Assembly (NCBI RefSeq): GCF_002086675.1
Contig: NZ_MVIF01000043.1
Location: forward strand, 1 to 43,408
DNA length: 43,408 nt
Direction of reading: 5' to 3'
Origin: Mycobacterium persicum
GTDB lineage: Bacteria > Actinomycetota > Actinomycetes > Mycobacteriales > Mycobacteriaceae
Below the pieces are notes generated by a model that made no database searches, was not told the DNA's origin, and saw only the letters and a program-made list of their open reading frames with translations. This document shows positions 16,859 to 24,689 of the stretch, piece after piece. A program made the position numbers and the translations under genes. Numbering within the stretch: position 1 is the first letter of the stretch; each line of letters begins with the position of its first letter.

Positions 16859-17748
16859 GCCGGAGCTCCCATGGCTTCGGTCACCGCGCAGGGTAGTGCC
16901 ACCGAGAGCACGCCGTCGCGGGGCAGCAGCGGCACCGGGTCGAGGTGGGCCCCGTTCGCACCGGCACCCGCGCGCACCACGTCGAATCCGGTGTCGCAGC
17001 GTGGGCAGCGCAGCAGTGCGTCGCACAGTTCCGCGCCGGCCAGCGTGTCGTCACACACCGGACAGTGGTCGCGATAGGCGAAGGTTTGGTCGCCGACCCG
17101 GCACGCCAGCAACGTGGTTCCGTCGACCAGGAAACCGCCGGCCTCGCCGGGCGCCAGGTCGTCCAGCTCCGGCACCGGGTGCCAGGAGGTGGCGTCATGG
17201 CCGTTGGAATGCACTCGCGCCAAGAGGGTTTCGGCCGCAATGACGGTGCCGGGCTTGGTGCTGGCGACCACCTCGATCGAGCAGATCTCCGGGGCGGCCG
17301 TCCGGATAGCGTCCTGCACTGCCAACTCGAGCGTCACCGCAGACGACGGGCAACTCTTGCAGCTCCCGGTGAACGCCAACCGGACGACGGTATCGGTGAC
17401 CTCGAGCAGGTCGACGTCGCCACCGTGGGAACCCAGGTAGGGTCGCACCCGCTCCAGCGCGTCGGTCACCCGCCGGTGCACGTCATGCGGGTGCAGGCCG
17501 TGTACCAGGAGCAGGCTGGCCACCAGGTCGTCGGTGGCCAGCCGCTCGGCCGAACCGGGGTCGTCCAGCACGTGCATGATCCGCTCCAGCCCGGCTCCGT
17601 AAAGCCCGACCACCTCGCGGACCAGCTGTTGGGCGCGTTCGTGCGCGGCCGTCCCGCCCGCCGCGCACGAATCCAGCAAGGTCTGGATTCGATCGCCCGC
17701 GGTGCGCCAATGTGTGTCGTTGTCGGGGGTATCCGGGCGATCGGCCAT
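16855..17748 (-). CDS. NifU-like C-terminal domain plus Rieske-like domain with four Cys
   Basis: 297 residues, ATG 17748 after AAGGAGTGACGC. Residues about 100-165 are a NifU C-terminal domain, with the Fe-S scaffold motif SCKSCPSS. The C-terminal part (about 200-290) looks like a Rieske ferredoxin domain, but the ligand pairs read CPVC and CPRC rather than CxH and CxxH, so four Cys replace two Cys and two His. A rubredoxin-like or zinc site is therefore more likely than a true Rieske cluster. Position directly after hucL suggests Fe-S delivery to, or electron transfer from, HucS. A helical N-terminal region of about 95 residues has no known family. Confidence 0.88.
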   Translation of the reverse strand: MADRPDTPDNDTHWRTAGDRIQTLLDSCAAGGTAAHERAQQLVREVVGLYGAGLERIMHVLDDPGSAERLATDDLVASLLLVHGLHPHDVHRRVTDALERVRPYLGSHGGDVDLLEVTDTVVRLAFTGSCKSCPSSAVTLELAVQDAIRTAAPEICSIEVVASTKPGTVIAAETLLARVHSNGHDATSWHPVPELDDLAPGEAGGFLVDGTTLLACRVGDQTFAYRDHCPVCDDTLAGAELCDALLRCPRCDTGFDVVRAGAGANGAHLDPVPLLPRDGVLSVALPCAVTEAMGAPA

Positions 17749-17828
17749 GCGTCACTCCTTTTGATGGTGATGACCCGGCCCCCGCAAGCCGGAGGTGCCC
17801 CCAGCGCCCGGCTTCGCCGCGCTATCGA
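17749..17828. repeat. Short GC-rich mycobacterial intergenic repeat between hucL and the NifU-like gene
   Basis: The 80-base gap after the hucL stop has CCCCCGCAAGCCGGAGGTG followed by CCCC and a GCCCGGCTTCGCCGCGCT stretch. Sequences of the form GGGGGCACCTCC...GCTTGCGGGGG are common interspersed repeats in slow-growing mycobacteria, related to MIRU-type elements. It can fold and might tune the relative expression of hucL and the downstream accessory genes. No promoter is evident. Confidence 0.4.
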
Positions 17829-19631
17829 TCATCGCGCCTCGATGGGTGACTGCGTCGGCGTGTGCAGTTTCTCCAGCGTCTTGCCCTTGCCCAGGTACAT
17901 GTGCACGCCGCAGGGCAGGCACGGATCGAAACTGCGCACCGTGCGCATCACGTCGATGCCCTTGAAGTTCTCCCGGCTGTTCTCCTCGAAGATCGGCTGA
18001 CCCTGCACCGCGTCTTCGTAGGGGCCCGGTGTGCCGTAGCTGTCGCGCGGGTTGGCGTTCCACGGGGTGGGCGGATACGGGTGATAGTTGGCGATCTTGC
18101 CGTCGCGGATCACCATGTGGTGGCTGAGCACGCCGCGCACCGCTTCGGTGAAGCCGCAGCCGATGGCCTCGTCGGGCACCTCGAAGCGCTCCCAGGTCTT
18201 GGTGCGTCCGGCGCGGATTTCCGCCAACGCCTTCTCGGCGAAGTGCAACGCGCACGCGGCGGCGTAGGCCTGGAAGTAGGTGCGCGCCCGGTCACGTTCG
18301 ATGGTGTTGCTGCCGTGCCTGGGCACCTTCCACTCGAATTCGACCGGACCCTTCAGGGCGGTCTTGGGCAGGTTGATCTTGACGCTGTTGCCGGTCGCCT
18401 TGACGTAGCCGATGTCGACCAGGCCGGCCAGCGCCGTGGCCCACAGCCGGGCCAGCGGGCCGCCGCCGGTGTCCAGAGCCAGATGGTCCTTGCCGTCGAA
18501 CCAGCGCGGCGACATCACCCAGCTGTACTTGCCGCCGTCCATATCCCGCTTCTGCGGATGGGGGTTGGTGTGCTGGTTCCACGGGTGGCGCCGGTCCACA
18601 GCGTTGCCCAGCGGGTCGGTCCTGACGAACATCTCCTGGTCGGTCCAGTCGTCGTAATACGAACTGCCCAACAGGATTCGGATGCCCAGGTTGATGTCCA
18701 CCAGCGAGTGGGTGACCAGTTTGCCGTCGACCACCACGCCCGGGGTGACGAACATGGCGTTACCCCAACGCTCCATGTCCTTGTACGCGAAGTTGCACAC
18801 CTCGGGATCCTGGAACGAGCCCCAGCAGCCCAGCAGCGTGCGGCGCAGGCCGACCTTCTCGTAGCCGGGCAGGGCGTCGTAGAAGAAGTCGAACAGGTCG
18901 TCGTGCATCGGTACGACCTTCTTCATGAACTCGACGTAGCGCATCAGCCGGGTCATGTAGTCGGTCATCAGCTGGACCGTGGCGGTGGTTCCGATGCCAC
19001 CCGGGTACAGCGTCGACGGGTGTACGTGACGCCCCTCCATGAGGCAGAACATTTCGCGGGTCCAGCGGCTGACTTGCAGGGCCTCCCGGTAGAACTCGCC
19101 GCTGAACGGGTTGAGCGAGCGCATGATCTCGGCGATGGTCTGGTAGCCGTGCGCGTCAGCGTGCGGCGCCGCGGTTTTCTCCGCCTTGGCCAGCACCCCT
19201 GGATTGGTTTCGGCGACCATCTTCTCGCAGAAGTCCACGCCGACCAGGTTCTCCTGGAAGATGTTGTGGTCGAACATGTATTCGGCGGCCTCGCCGAGGT
19301 TGATCAGCCATTCACCGAGGTGCGGCGGCTTGACCCCGTAGGCCATGTTCTGGGTGTAGCAGGAGCAGGTGGCGTGGTTGTCGCCGCAGATGCCGCAGAT
19401 GCGGCTGGTGATGAAGTGGGCGTCGCGGGGATCTTTGCCCTTCATAAATATCGAGTAGCCGCGGAAGATCGACGAGGTGCTGTGGCACTCGACGACTTCT
19501 TTGTTCTCGAAGTCGATCTTGGTGTAGATGCCGAGGCTGCCCACGATCCGGGTGATCGGATCCCAGGACATTTCGACGAGCTGGCCGGGTTCGCGCTTGG
19601 CGGTGGTCGGCTCGGGGACGATAGTGGTCAT
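17829..19631 (-). CDS. hucL: Group 2a [NiFe] hydrogenase large subunit HucL
   Basis: 600 residues, ATG 19631 behind GGAGAG. It carries the Ni-Fe(CN)2CO site: L1 motif RICGICGDNH (77-86, Cys79, Cys82, His86) and L2 motif DPCLPCGVH (569-577). The 23 residues after His577 form the tail removed by the maturation protease. The text around L1 (NMAYGVKPPHLGEW, EAAEYMFDHNIFQENL) is of the actinobacterial group 2a type, called Huc or Hyd1 in M. smegmatis, where it oxidises H2 down to atmospheric level and feeds menaquinone. It is not the group 1h (Hhy) type. It follows hucS by 46 bases. Confidence 0.96.
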   Translation of the reverse strand: MTTIVPEPTTAKREPGQLVEMSWDPITRIVGSLGIYTKIDFENKEVVECHSTSSIFRGYSIFMKGKDPRDAHFITSRICGICGDNHATCSCYTQNMAYGVKPPHLGEWLINLGEAAEYMFDHNIFQENLVGVDFCEKMVAETNPGVLAKAEKTAAPHADAHGYQTIAEIMRSLNPFSGEFYREALQVSRWTREMFCLMEGRHVHPSTLYPGGIGTTATVQLMTDYMTRLMRYVEFMKKVVPMHDDLFDFFYDALPGYEKVGLRRTLLGCWGSFQDPEVCNFAYKDMERWGNAMFVTPGVVVDGKLVTHSLVDINLGIRILLGSSYYDDWTDQEMFVRTDPLGNAVDRRHPWNQHTNPHPQKRDMDGGKYSWVMSPRWFDGKDHLALDTGGGPLARLWATALAGLVDIGYVKATGNSVKINLPKTALKGPVEFEWKVPRHGSNTIERDRARTYFQAYAAACALHFAEKALAEIRAGRTKTWERFEVPDEAIGCGFTEAVRGVLSHHMVIRDGKIANYHPYPPTPWNANPRDSYGTPGPYEDAVQGQPIFEENSRENFKGIDVMRTVRSFDPCLPCGVHMYLGKGKTLEKLHTPTQSPIEAR

Positions 19632-19677
19632 CGAAATCTCTCCGTCCGAGATGCTGAGTTGAGTTGCGGCGCCGCGC

Positions 19678-20733
19678 CTACCAGGTTCTCCGGGCTCCAG
19701 TGGTGAGTTGGGTGCCCTTGTGGCGCCAGCGTGGTTCCTTGTCGACGGTGCGCGCCGTGATACCCCTCAGGTTGCGAATCACGGTTCCGTACAGACCCGA
19801 CGCGGTGGTGGACACCTTGCCGCCCGGCGGCTCGTCCATGAACGGCATAAACTTGTCCGGGAAGCCCGGCATCGTGCAGCCGATGCAGATGCCGCCGACG
19901 TTCGGGCACCCACCGACACCGTTGATCCAGCCGCGCTTGGGCACGTTGCATTTCACAACGGGACCCCAACACCCAAGCTTCACAATGCATTTCGGCGAAC
20001 CGTATTCGGTGGCGAAGTCACCCTGCTCGTAGTAGCCGGCTCGGTCGCAGCCCTCGTGCACGGTTTGGCCGAACAACCACTTGGGCCGCAGCGCGTCGTC
20101 GAGCGGAATCATCGGCGCCTGGCCGGTGGCCATGTAGAGCAGGTAGGTCAGCGTCTCGGAGAGGTTGTCGGGATGGATCGGACAGCCGGGCACGCACACG
20201 ATCGGGATACCGGCCTTGCTCTTCCAGTCCCAGCCGAGGTAGTCGGGAACACCCATCGCGCCGGTGGGGTTGCCGGCCATCGCGTGGATGCCGCCATAGG
20301 TGGCGCAGGTCCCGACGGCGACGACCGCGGTGGCCTTGGGTGCCAGCCGGTCGAGCCACTCGCTGGTGGTCATCGGCTGGCCGGTGGCCGGATCATTGCC
20401 GAACCCGCACCAATAGCCCTCGTCCTTGATCTTTTCGTTGGGTATCGACCCTTCGACAACGAGCACAAAGGGCTCCAACTCGCCGCGATCGGCTTTGAAG
20501 AACCAGGCGAGGAAGTCGTCGGCCCCGCCGGTCGGTCCGCATTCGAAATCGATCAGCGGCCAGTGGACGGCGACCTTGGGGAGGCCGGGAAGCGCTCCCA
20601 GGGCGATTTCCTCGACGCTGGGCTGGGTGGCGGCAGTCAACGCCACCGAATCGCCGTCACAGCTGAGACCTGCGTTGATCCACAGAACGTGAATCAACGT
20701 TTCTTCTGCTTTGACTGCTGCTTCTGTAGGCAT
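19678..20733 (-). CDS. hucS: Group 2a [NiFe] hydrogenase small subunit HucS
   Basis: 351 residues from ATG 20733 (MPTEAAVKAEETLIHVLWIN) with GGAAAG upstream; the frame continues upstream to 20892 without a stop but the added sequence has no hydrogenase similarity. It houses the Fe-S relay. In the proximal-cluster motif the usual CxxC reads CDGD (Cys25 ... Asp28), so one Cys ligand is replaced by Asp, in line with the [3Fe-4S] clusters reported for Huc. Other ligands are in GTCATYGG, CVPGCPIHP, HEGCDRAGYY, KLGCWGP, GGCPNVGGICIGCT. No twin-arginine signal is present, as expected for a cytosolic-side group 2 enzyme. Confidence 0.96.
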   Translation of the reverse strand: MPTEAAVKAEETLIHVLWINAGLSCDGDSVALTAATQPSVEEIALGALPGLPKVAVHWPLIDFECGPTGGADDFLAWFFKADRGELEPFVLVVEGSIPNEKIKDEGYWCGFGNDPATGQPMTTSEWLDRLAPKATAVVAVGTCATYGGIHAMAGNPTGAMGVPDYLGWDWKSKAGIPIVCVPGCPIHPDNLSETLTYLLYMATGQAPMIPLDDALRPKWLFGQTVHEGCDRAGYYEQGDFATEYGSPKCIVKLGCWGPVVKCNVPKRGWINGVGGCPNVGGICIGCTMPGFPDKFMPFMDEPPGGKVSTTASGLYGTVIRNLRGITARTVDKEPRWRHKGTQLTTGARRTW

Positions 20734-20991
20734 AGTGCAGCTTTCCGGGGTGAGCTGAAGCCCCTGACGCTGCCGGAGTCGACCGTCGGCCCACTTGCGC
20801 AGCGCTATTTCTGGGTCTACTCCGTGTCGTTGTGCCTTGTCAATGGTTCGCAGGTGGCAACCGATTCGGCATTTGGTCGACGGCTGTTGCATAGCCTGTC
20901 TTTGTTCTTTACCGTCAGTGCCAGAACGGAATTCGCAATTCGGCTAGGCGCTTGATCGTTGCGAATAGTTTGCAGTTGACGATTCGTCAAC
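20734..20991. promoter_or_regulatory. hypB-hucS intergenic region with two inverted repeats
   Basis: About 250 bases, clearly richer in A/T than the surroundings. A 17-base palindrome GTTGACGATTCGTCAAC (20975-20991, 8-base arms, one central base) overlaps the hypB stop. A second pair, ATTCGCAA (20931-20938) and TTGCGAAT (20959-20966), flanks 20 bases. These could be operators or RNA hairpins for a separate promoter of the structural genes hucSL. No gene of HucM size is present. The promoter itself was not located with confidence. Confidence 0.5.
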
Positions 20992-21790
20992 GCGTTAGGC
21001 CATCCTCTCCAGGGGGCGCGCCGCGGGCGAACCGGCGTAGCCAACCGAACCAGGCGGCCATCCCCGCACCCGTGCGCGCACTGACCGGCAAGATCGCCGC
21101 GGTGGTATTCACTTGGCGAACATGGGCGATATAGGCCTCCACATCGGCGTCCAGGTAGGGCACCAGGTCAATCTTGTTGAGCAGCACCACATCCACCGAG
21201 CGAAACATCACCGGATACTTCAGCGGTTTGTCCTCGCCTTCGGTGACGGAGTAGACCATGGCCTTCGCGTGCTCGCCGACGTCGAATTCGGCAGGGCAGA
21301 CCAGGTTGCCGACGTTTTCGATGATCACCAGGTCCAGGCCGGGCAGGTCCAGACCCGGCAGGGCGCGGTTGACCATGGGTGCGTCCAGATGGCATTCGCC
21401 GCCAAAACCGTTGCTGGTGTTGAGCAGTGACACCTGGGCGCCGCGGCCGCTGAGTTTGGCGGCATCCAGGTCGGTGGCGATGTCGCCCTCGATGATCCCG
21501 ATTGCGAACTCGCCGGCGAGCTCGTCGAGCGTGGCCTGCAGCACGGTGGTCTTTCCCGACCCGGGGGAGCTCATGAGGTTGAGCGCGCGGATGCCGTTGC
21601 TGTCGAATGCCACCCGGTTGATAGTGGCGCGCGCGTCGTTCTCGGCGAAGATGTCTTCGAGGACGTCGATGCGTGCAGCGCCGGTCTGGTATCCGGTGTG
21701 GTCCCCGTGGTCATGGTCATGGTCATGGTCGCCGTGGTCATGCTCGTGGATGTGCACAGTGCCGTCGTCGTGGCGGTGAAATCTACCCAT
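20987..21790 (-). CDS. hypB: Hydrogenase nickel incorporation GTPase HypB
   Basis: 267 residues from ATG 21790 with AAAGG upstream. A His/Asp-rich N-terminus (residues 5-31, 11 His, DHDHDHDHGDH) is a nickel-storage segment. The GTPase P-loop is SPGSGKTT (75-82), followed by EGDIATDLDA, ENVGNLVCPAEFD (metal-linked Cys) and NKIDL (GTP specificity). HypB with HypA inserts nickel into HucL after the Fe ligands are in place. It lies 12 bases after hypA. The long His run suggests nickel buffering, relevant to a cell that has its own Ni permease gene nearby. Confidence 0.97.
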   Translation of the reverse strand: MGRFHRHDDGTVHIHEHDHGDHDHDHDHGDHTGYQTGAARIDVLEDIFAENDARATINRVAFDSNGIRALNLMSSPGSGKTTVLQATLDELAGEFAIGIIEGDIATDLDAAKLSGRGAQVSLLNTSNGFGGECHLDAPMVNRALPGLDLPGLDLVIIENVGNLVCPAEFDVGEHAKAMVYSVTEGEDKPLKYPVMFRSVDVVLLNKIDLVPYLDADVEAYIAHVRQVNTTAAILPVSARTGAGMAAWFGWLRRFARGAPPGEDGLTR

Positions 21791-21802
21791 TTCCAACACC
21801 TT

Positions 21803-22138
21803 TCACGAGACATCGAGCGACGTCACCAGAAATTCGTTGCCGCGCACCACCTCGACGTCGGGACTGTCGCAGTGCGGGCACCAGATCGACCAGGCCGAGG
21901 TGATTTCCGACTGCCGGCCGCAGGCACCGCAGCGGACCTCGGCGGTGACACATTCCAGTTCCAGCTCGGCGTCCGGCATGTCCGCCGAGTCGCGGACCAG
22001 CGTCCAGCAAAACGACAGCGACTCCGGAACCACCTGCCGAAGCGCGCCGACTCGCACCCGGACGACGTCGACGTGGCGTCCGTCGGAATGCGTCTTGACC
22101 ACGCCGGCGATCGCTTCGCACAGGGCGAGTTCATGCAT
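21803..22138 (-). CDS. hypA: Hydrogenase nickel chaperone HypA
   Basis: 111 residues. The N-terminus MHELAL supplies His2, the nickel ligand. The zinc-ribbon has Cys70, Cys73 (CGAC) and Cys87, Cys90 (CPHC). HypA hands nickel to the large subunit together with HypB. It is the first gene of the island's minus-strand operon, so its upstream region (22139-22357) should hold the main promoter. Confidence 0.96.
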   Translation of the reverse strand: MHELALCEAIAGVVKTHSDGRHVDVVRVRVGALRQVVPESLSFCWTLVRDSADMPDAELELECVTAEVRCGACGRQSEITSAWSIWCPHCDSPDVEVVRGNEFLVTSLDVS

Positions 22139-22357
22139 GACCGTGCTCGGCGCAGCGTCGACGGGGGGGCCGAAGCACCACGGTGCTCATGAGCATGTTC
22201 TACACCGTCCACGGTCAATCAAGCTATCGCCAATGGCGAGGACCGGCTTTCAGATCGACGCTGACGCCGGAGCGACATCACGTACCGCAAAGGATTGCGC
22301 CTGGTCAATGACCTGCGAGGCCGTCTCGCCGAACCCCATCGATCCAATTATTCGTCT
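22139..22357. promoter_or_regulatory. Region upstream of the hyp/huc operon with clustered palindromes
   Basis: Three short palindromes lie within 60 bases upstream of hypA: TGCTCATGAGCA (22184-22195, perfect), ACCGTCCACGGT (22204-22215, 5-base arms) and TCGCCAATGGCGA (22227-22239, 6-base arms). On the minus strand a weak extended -10 (TGTAGAAC, 22204-22197) is possible, which would place the first palindrome over the start point. No Nur or DosR box was recognised here. Confidence 0.4.
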
Positions 22358-23965
22358 TCACTGCTTCTGATTGTGGTGTGGATCGTCTGTTCCGTTGTCT
22401 GCCTTAGCATTCCAGGTCCCGGGGATCATCGGCGTCCGTGCGCCGTCGCCGAGGCCGCTGCCGTCAAGCGTGGCGAAACCCGCCGCTTCGACGAGTGTCT
22501 GGGTGCGGGCGGTGCCGCGGGATCCCAGCGGCCCCGCACCCCACGCCGACTCACCCGAAACCTGCAGTTCGTCGGGTCGGGGAGCGGCCAGGTTCCCATC
22601 GAGCTCCATCTCGGCGAACTCGTCGCGATGTCCCCGTTCGTTGGTCGGTGTCCGTCGGCGCCGACGAGCGCGAGCCTCCCGCCGATCCGATGCCTGCGCG
22701 GCCGCGGCGGCCGCGGCCGAATCGGAAGCTGGCTCCTTCGTCTGGGCACGGGTCGAAAGTCGCGAATCTGACCCGATGGTCGGGCCGCCGACGACGAAGG
22801 GGGGAAACCCTTCGATACCGGCCGCTGGTGTCGGCGCAGGGGTCGACGCGGCGATGCCGGCAGGTGGCGCTGGCGCCGAGGCCGGAGCCGTTGCCGAGGC
22901 GGTGGCCGTCGGAAGCGTTGGAGCTATCCCGGCGACCGGCAATGTCATCGGTAGCATCAGCACCGGCTCCGGACCGGGTACCGGGATCGCGGCAACCTGG
23001 GTGGCAGCCAGGCCGGCAAGTCCGGCGAAGCCCGTTGCCGCCCCCAAGGTGGCGATGGTTTGGCCGAGGGCAACCGCCAACAGCTGCGGGGACTGGGCTA
23101 GCCAGGTGACGATCTGCATGATGTGCGTTGGCAAATCGAACACCAAGATACTGAACAGGAACTCAACCGCCGCCACCGGATTGGTGAAGAGGAGCCGCCA
23201 AAATTCCTCGCCGTCCTGAAAGAATTCGAGGGCGCGAGCTAACCACCAGATTGGTTGTCCGGGGTTCGTGTACGCGTCGTAGGGCAACCCGTTGAGGGTG
23301 CCGTTGGCGGGGTCCCAGATGATGCGGCCGCCGCTGATCACTTTCAGAATTTCGGCGATGAGGTTGTCTATCGGGGTGGCGTGGCCTGAGTCGCCGGCCT
23401 TCCCGGACTCCTGGGCCGGTGTGTTCGATTTCAGGATCGGCGGGGCGGGCCCAGTCTGTGGGATCGATGTCACCGCGCTTCCGGATATTGCTTGATAGGT
23501 CGCCATAGTCGTTGCGGCCTGAATCCACATACGCACATAGTCGGCCTCATTGAGCGCAATGGGGATGGTGTTGATCCCGAAGAAATTTGTCGCCACCAAA
23601 CCTGCGTGGCTGACATGATTGGCGGCTAATTCAGGCAGAGTTGGCATGGCCGCCAATGCGGCCGTGTATGCCGCGGCCAGGGTCTGGTGGCGGGCGGCCG
23701 CTGTCGCGCTGTCGGCACTCGCCTGCGTCAACCAGGCCAGGTAGGGACCGTAGGCGGCCACGAATGCGTCGGCACTGGGCCCCCGCCACACCCCGGCCTG
23801 CACCGCGGCCAACAACGTTCCCAGTTCTGCTGCTACCGAGGCGTATTCGTCGCTCAGTGAGGACCATCCCGCCGCGGCCGTCAGCAACGGCTCTGGACCC
23901 GGGCCGCTATTCAGCAACGCTGAATGCACCTCCGGAGGAGAGGCCAGCCACACCGGCGCGGTCAT
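22358..23965 (-). CDS. PPE family protein, PPE-PPW subfamily (PPE4-like)
   Basis: 535 residues from ATG 23965, which overlaps the PE stop (ATGA). The start [19 protein letters not shown], the GVWRGPSA turn and [21 protein letters not shown] match the PPE4 group of ESX-3 substrates, and the C-terminal PMIPGTW is the PPW signature. Between them is a hydrophobic middle part and a Pro/Ala-rich linker with a basic run [11 protein letters not shown]. The pair with the PE upstream is like PE5-PPE4 of the ESX-3 locus, which supports iron and zinc uptake, yet no esx or ecc genes are here. It is therefore probably a dispersed paralogous pair. Confidence 0.95.
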   Translation of the reverse strand: MTAPVWLASPPEVHSALLNSGPGPEPLLTAAAGWSSLSDEYASVAAELGTLLAAVQAGVWRGPSADAFVAAYGPYLAWLTQASADSATAAARHQTLAAAYTAALAAMPTLPELAANHVSHAGLVATNFFGINTIPIALNEADYVRMWIQAATTMATYQAISGSAVTSIPQTGPAPPILKSNTPAQESGKAGDSGHATPIDNLIAEILKVISGGRIIWDPANGTLNGLPYDAYTNPGQPIWWLARALEFFQDGEEFWRLLFTNPVAAVEFLFSILVFDLPTHIMQIVTWLAQSPQLLAVALGQTIATLGAATGFAGLAGLAATQVAAIPVPGPEPVLMLPMTLPVAGIAPTLPTATASATAPASAPAPPAGIAASTPAPTPAAGIEGFPPFVVGGPTIGSDSRLSTRAQTKEPASDSAAAAAAAQASDRREARARRRRRTPTNERGHRDEFAEMELDGNLAAPRPDELQVSGESAWGAGPLGSRGTARTQTLVEAAGFATLDGSGLGDGARTPMIPGTWNAKADNGTDDPHHNQKQ

Positions 23966-24270
23966 AGTCCCGCGCTGAGGTAGGAGACGGCCGCCACCGT
24001 GTCGCCGGTTGCGTAAGTGGTAGCGGACTCGGCTACCGCGACACCTGAGCGGCCGAGATCCTCGACGCCCTGCGCCGCCACGGCAGCGTGTGCGCTGCCA
24101 CGAACACCGGCCTCGACTGCGCTTTGCACCGACACCGGATCTGCAGCCGGCGCGGCCACCACGGTGATCAGCGGAACCGCGGCTGCATGCGCCGCTGCCA
24201 GCCGTGTGGTCAGTGCTTCGATGGCCGCGCTCGCGGCGATCAGCCCTTCCGGAACAACGCTCAACGTCAC
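23962..24270 (-). CDS. PE family protein (PE5-like partner of the PPE)
   Basis: 102 residues from GTG 24270, seven bases after GGAGG, giving [10 protein letters not shown], the usual start of PE5/PE15/PE20-type proteins (MTLRVVPEGL). Upstream ATG codons would add residues not seen in the family. The helical hairpin ([23 protein letters not shown]) and length match a stand-alone PE. Overlap with the PPE gene implies co-translation and complex formation for ESX secretion. The promoter carries a Zur-like box. Confidence 0.94.
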   Translation of the reverse strand: MTLSVVPEGLIAASAAIEALTTRLAAAHAAAVPLITVVAAPAADPVSVQSAVEAGVRGSAHAAVAAQGVEDLGRSGVAVAESATTYATGDTVAAVSYLSAGL

Positions 24271-24305
24271 GACGTTCCCTCCATCTTCGCGCATCAACTT
24301 CGCGT

Positions 24306-24336
24306 AGCCTACTATTGAACATGAAAATCATTACCA
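24306..24336 (-). promoter_or_regulatory. Zur-like box overlapping the PE/PPE promoter
   Basis: Bases 24322-24336 read TGAAAATCATTACCA, differing in two positions from the perfect inverted repeat TGAAAATCATTTTCA of the AT-rich site bound by mycobacterial Zur (FurB), 52 bases upstream of the PE start. A -10-like TAGGCT lies at 24311-24306 (minus strand) and the -35 region falls inside the box. Zinc-dependent repression is inferred. ESX-3 and its PE5/PPE4 genes are known Zur targets in M. tuberculosis. Confidence 0.65.
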
Positions 24337-24689
24337 TATAGTTCCCGGGTTAGGCGGGCTCCGCGGTGGATCTGCGTTCCCCGATGCGGGACGCCGGCGA
24401 GCAGGACCACGGCAGGGTGAGCTGCGAGACGCACGGGGCCCAGCCGGGCCGCCGCGGGCGGCATGATGGCGCATCCGCCGGGGCGGACAGACCTTCCCAT
24501 GGCCCAGGCGCAGGGTTTAACGAGTGGACACGTGGTGTTGCACCGACAAGACGGCGCTTGCCGTCAGTTTCCGAATCCCCAGGGTCCTACGACAGGCGTA
24601 CAACGTTGGGTCGTAACTCGGGACGCCGTTTGCATGACGTTTACTCGGACTGGCCGCGGCGCCGCCGAGGCGCCACACTACGCACGGAA
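24337..24689. other. Intergenic region, no gene supported
   Basis: About 350 bases between the PE/PPE promoter and the end of nicT. The few frames (for example 24312-24500 on the minus strand) have no ribosome site or family similarity. The part next to nicT is its 3' untranslated region; no strong terminator hairpin with a T-run was seen. Confidence 0.45.

Noticed and set aside
17862..19706. 614-residue plus-strand frame opposite hucL
   Set aside because: Antisense to the well-supported HucL, with no domain; long open frames opposite genes are common at this GC content.
17829..20733. Group 1h (Hhy) hydrogenase
   Set aside because: The L1 surroundings, the 600-residue large subunit with a 23-residue tail, and CDGD in the small subunit match group 2a (Huc) instead.
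19678..20892. Longer HucS starting at 20892
   Set aside because: The extra 53 residues have no similarity to small subunits and no ribosome site; ATG 20733 gives the conserved start.
24312..24500. 62-residue minus-strand frame upstream of the PE gene
   Set aside because: No ribosome site or family similarity; its 3' end overlaps the Zur-like box and promoter.
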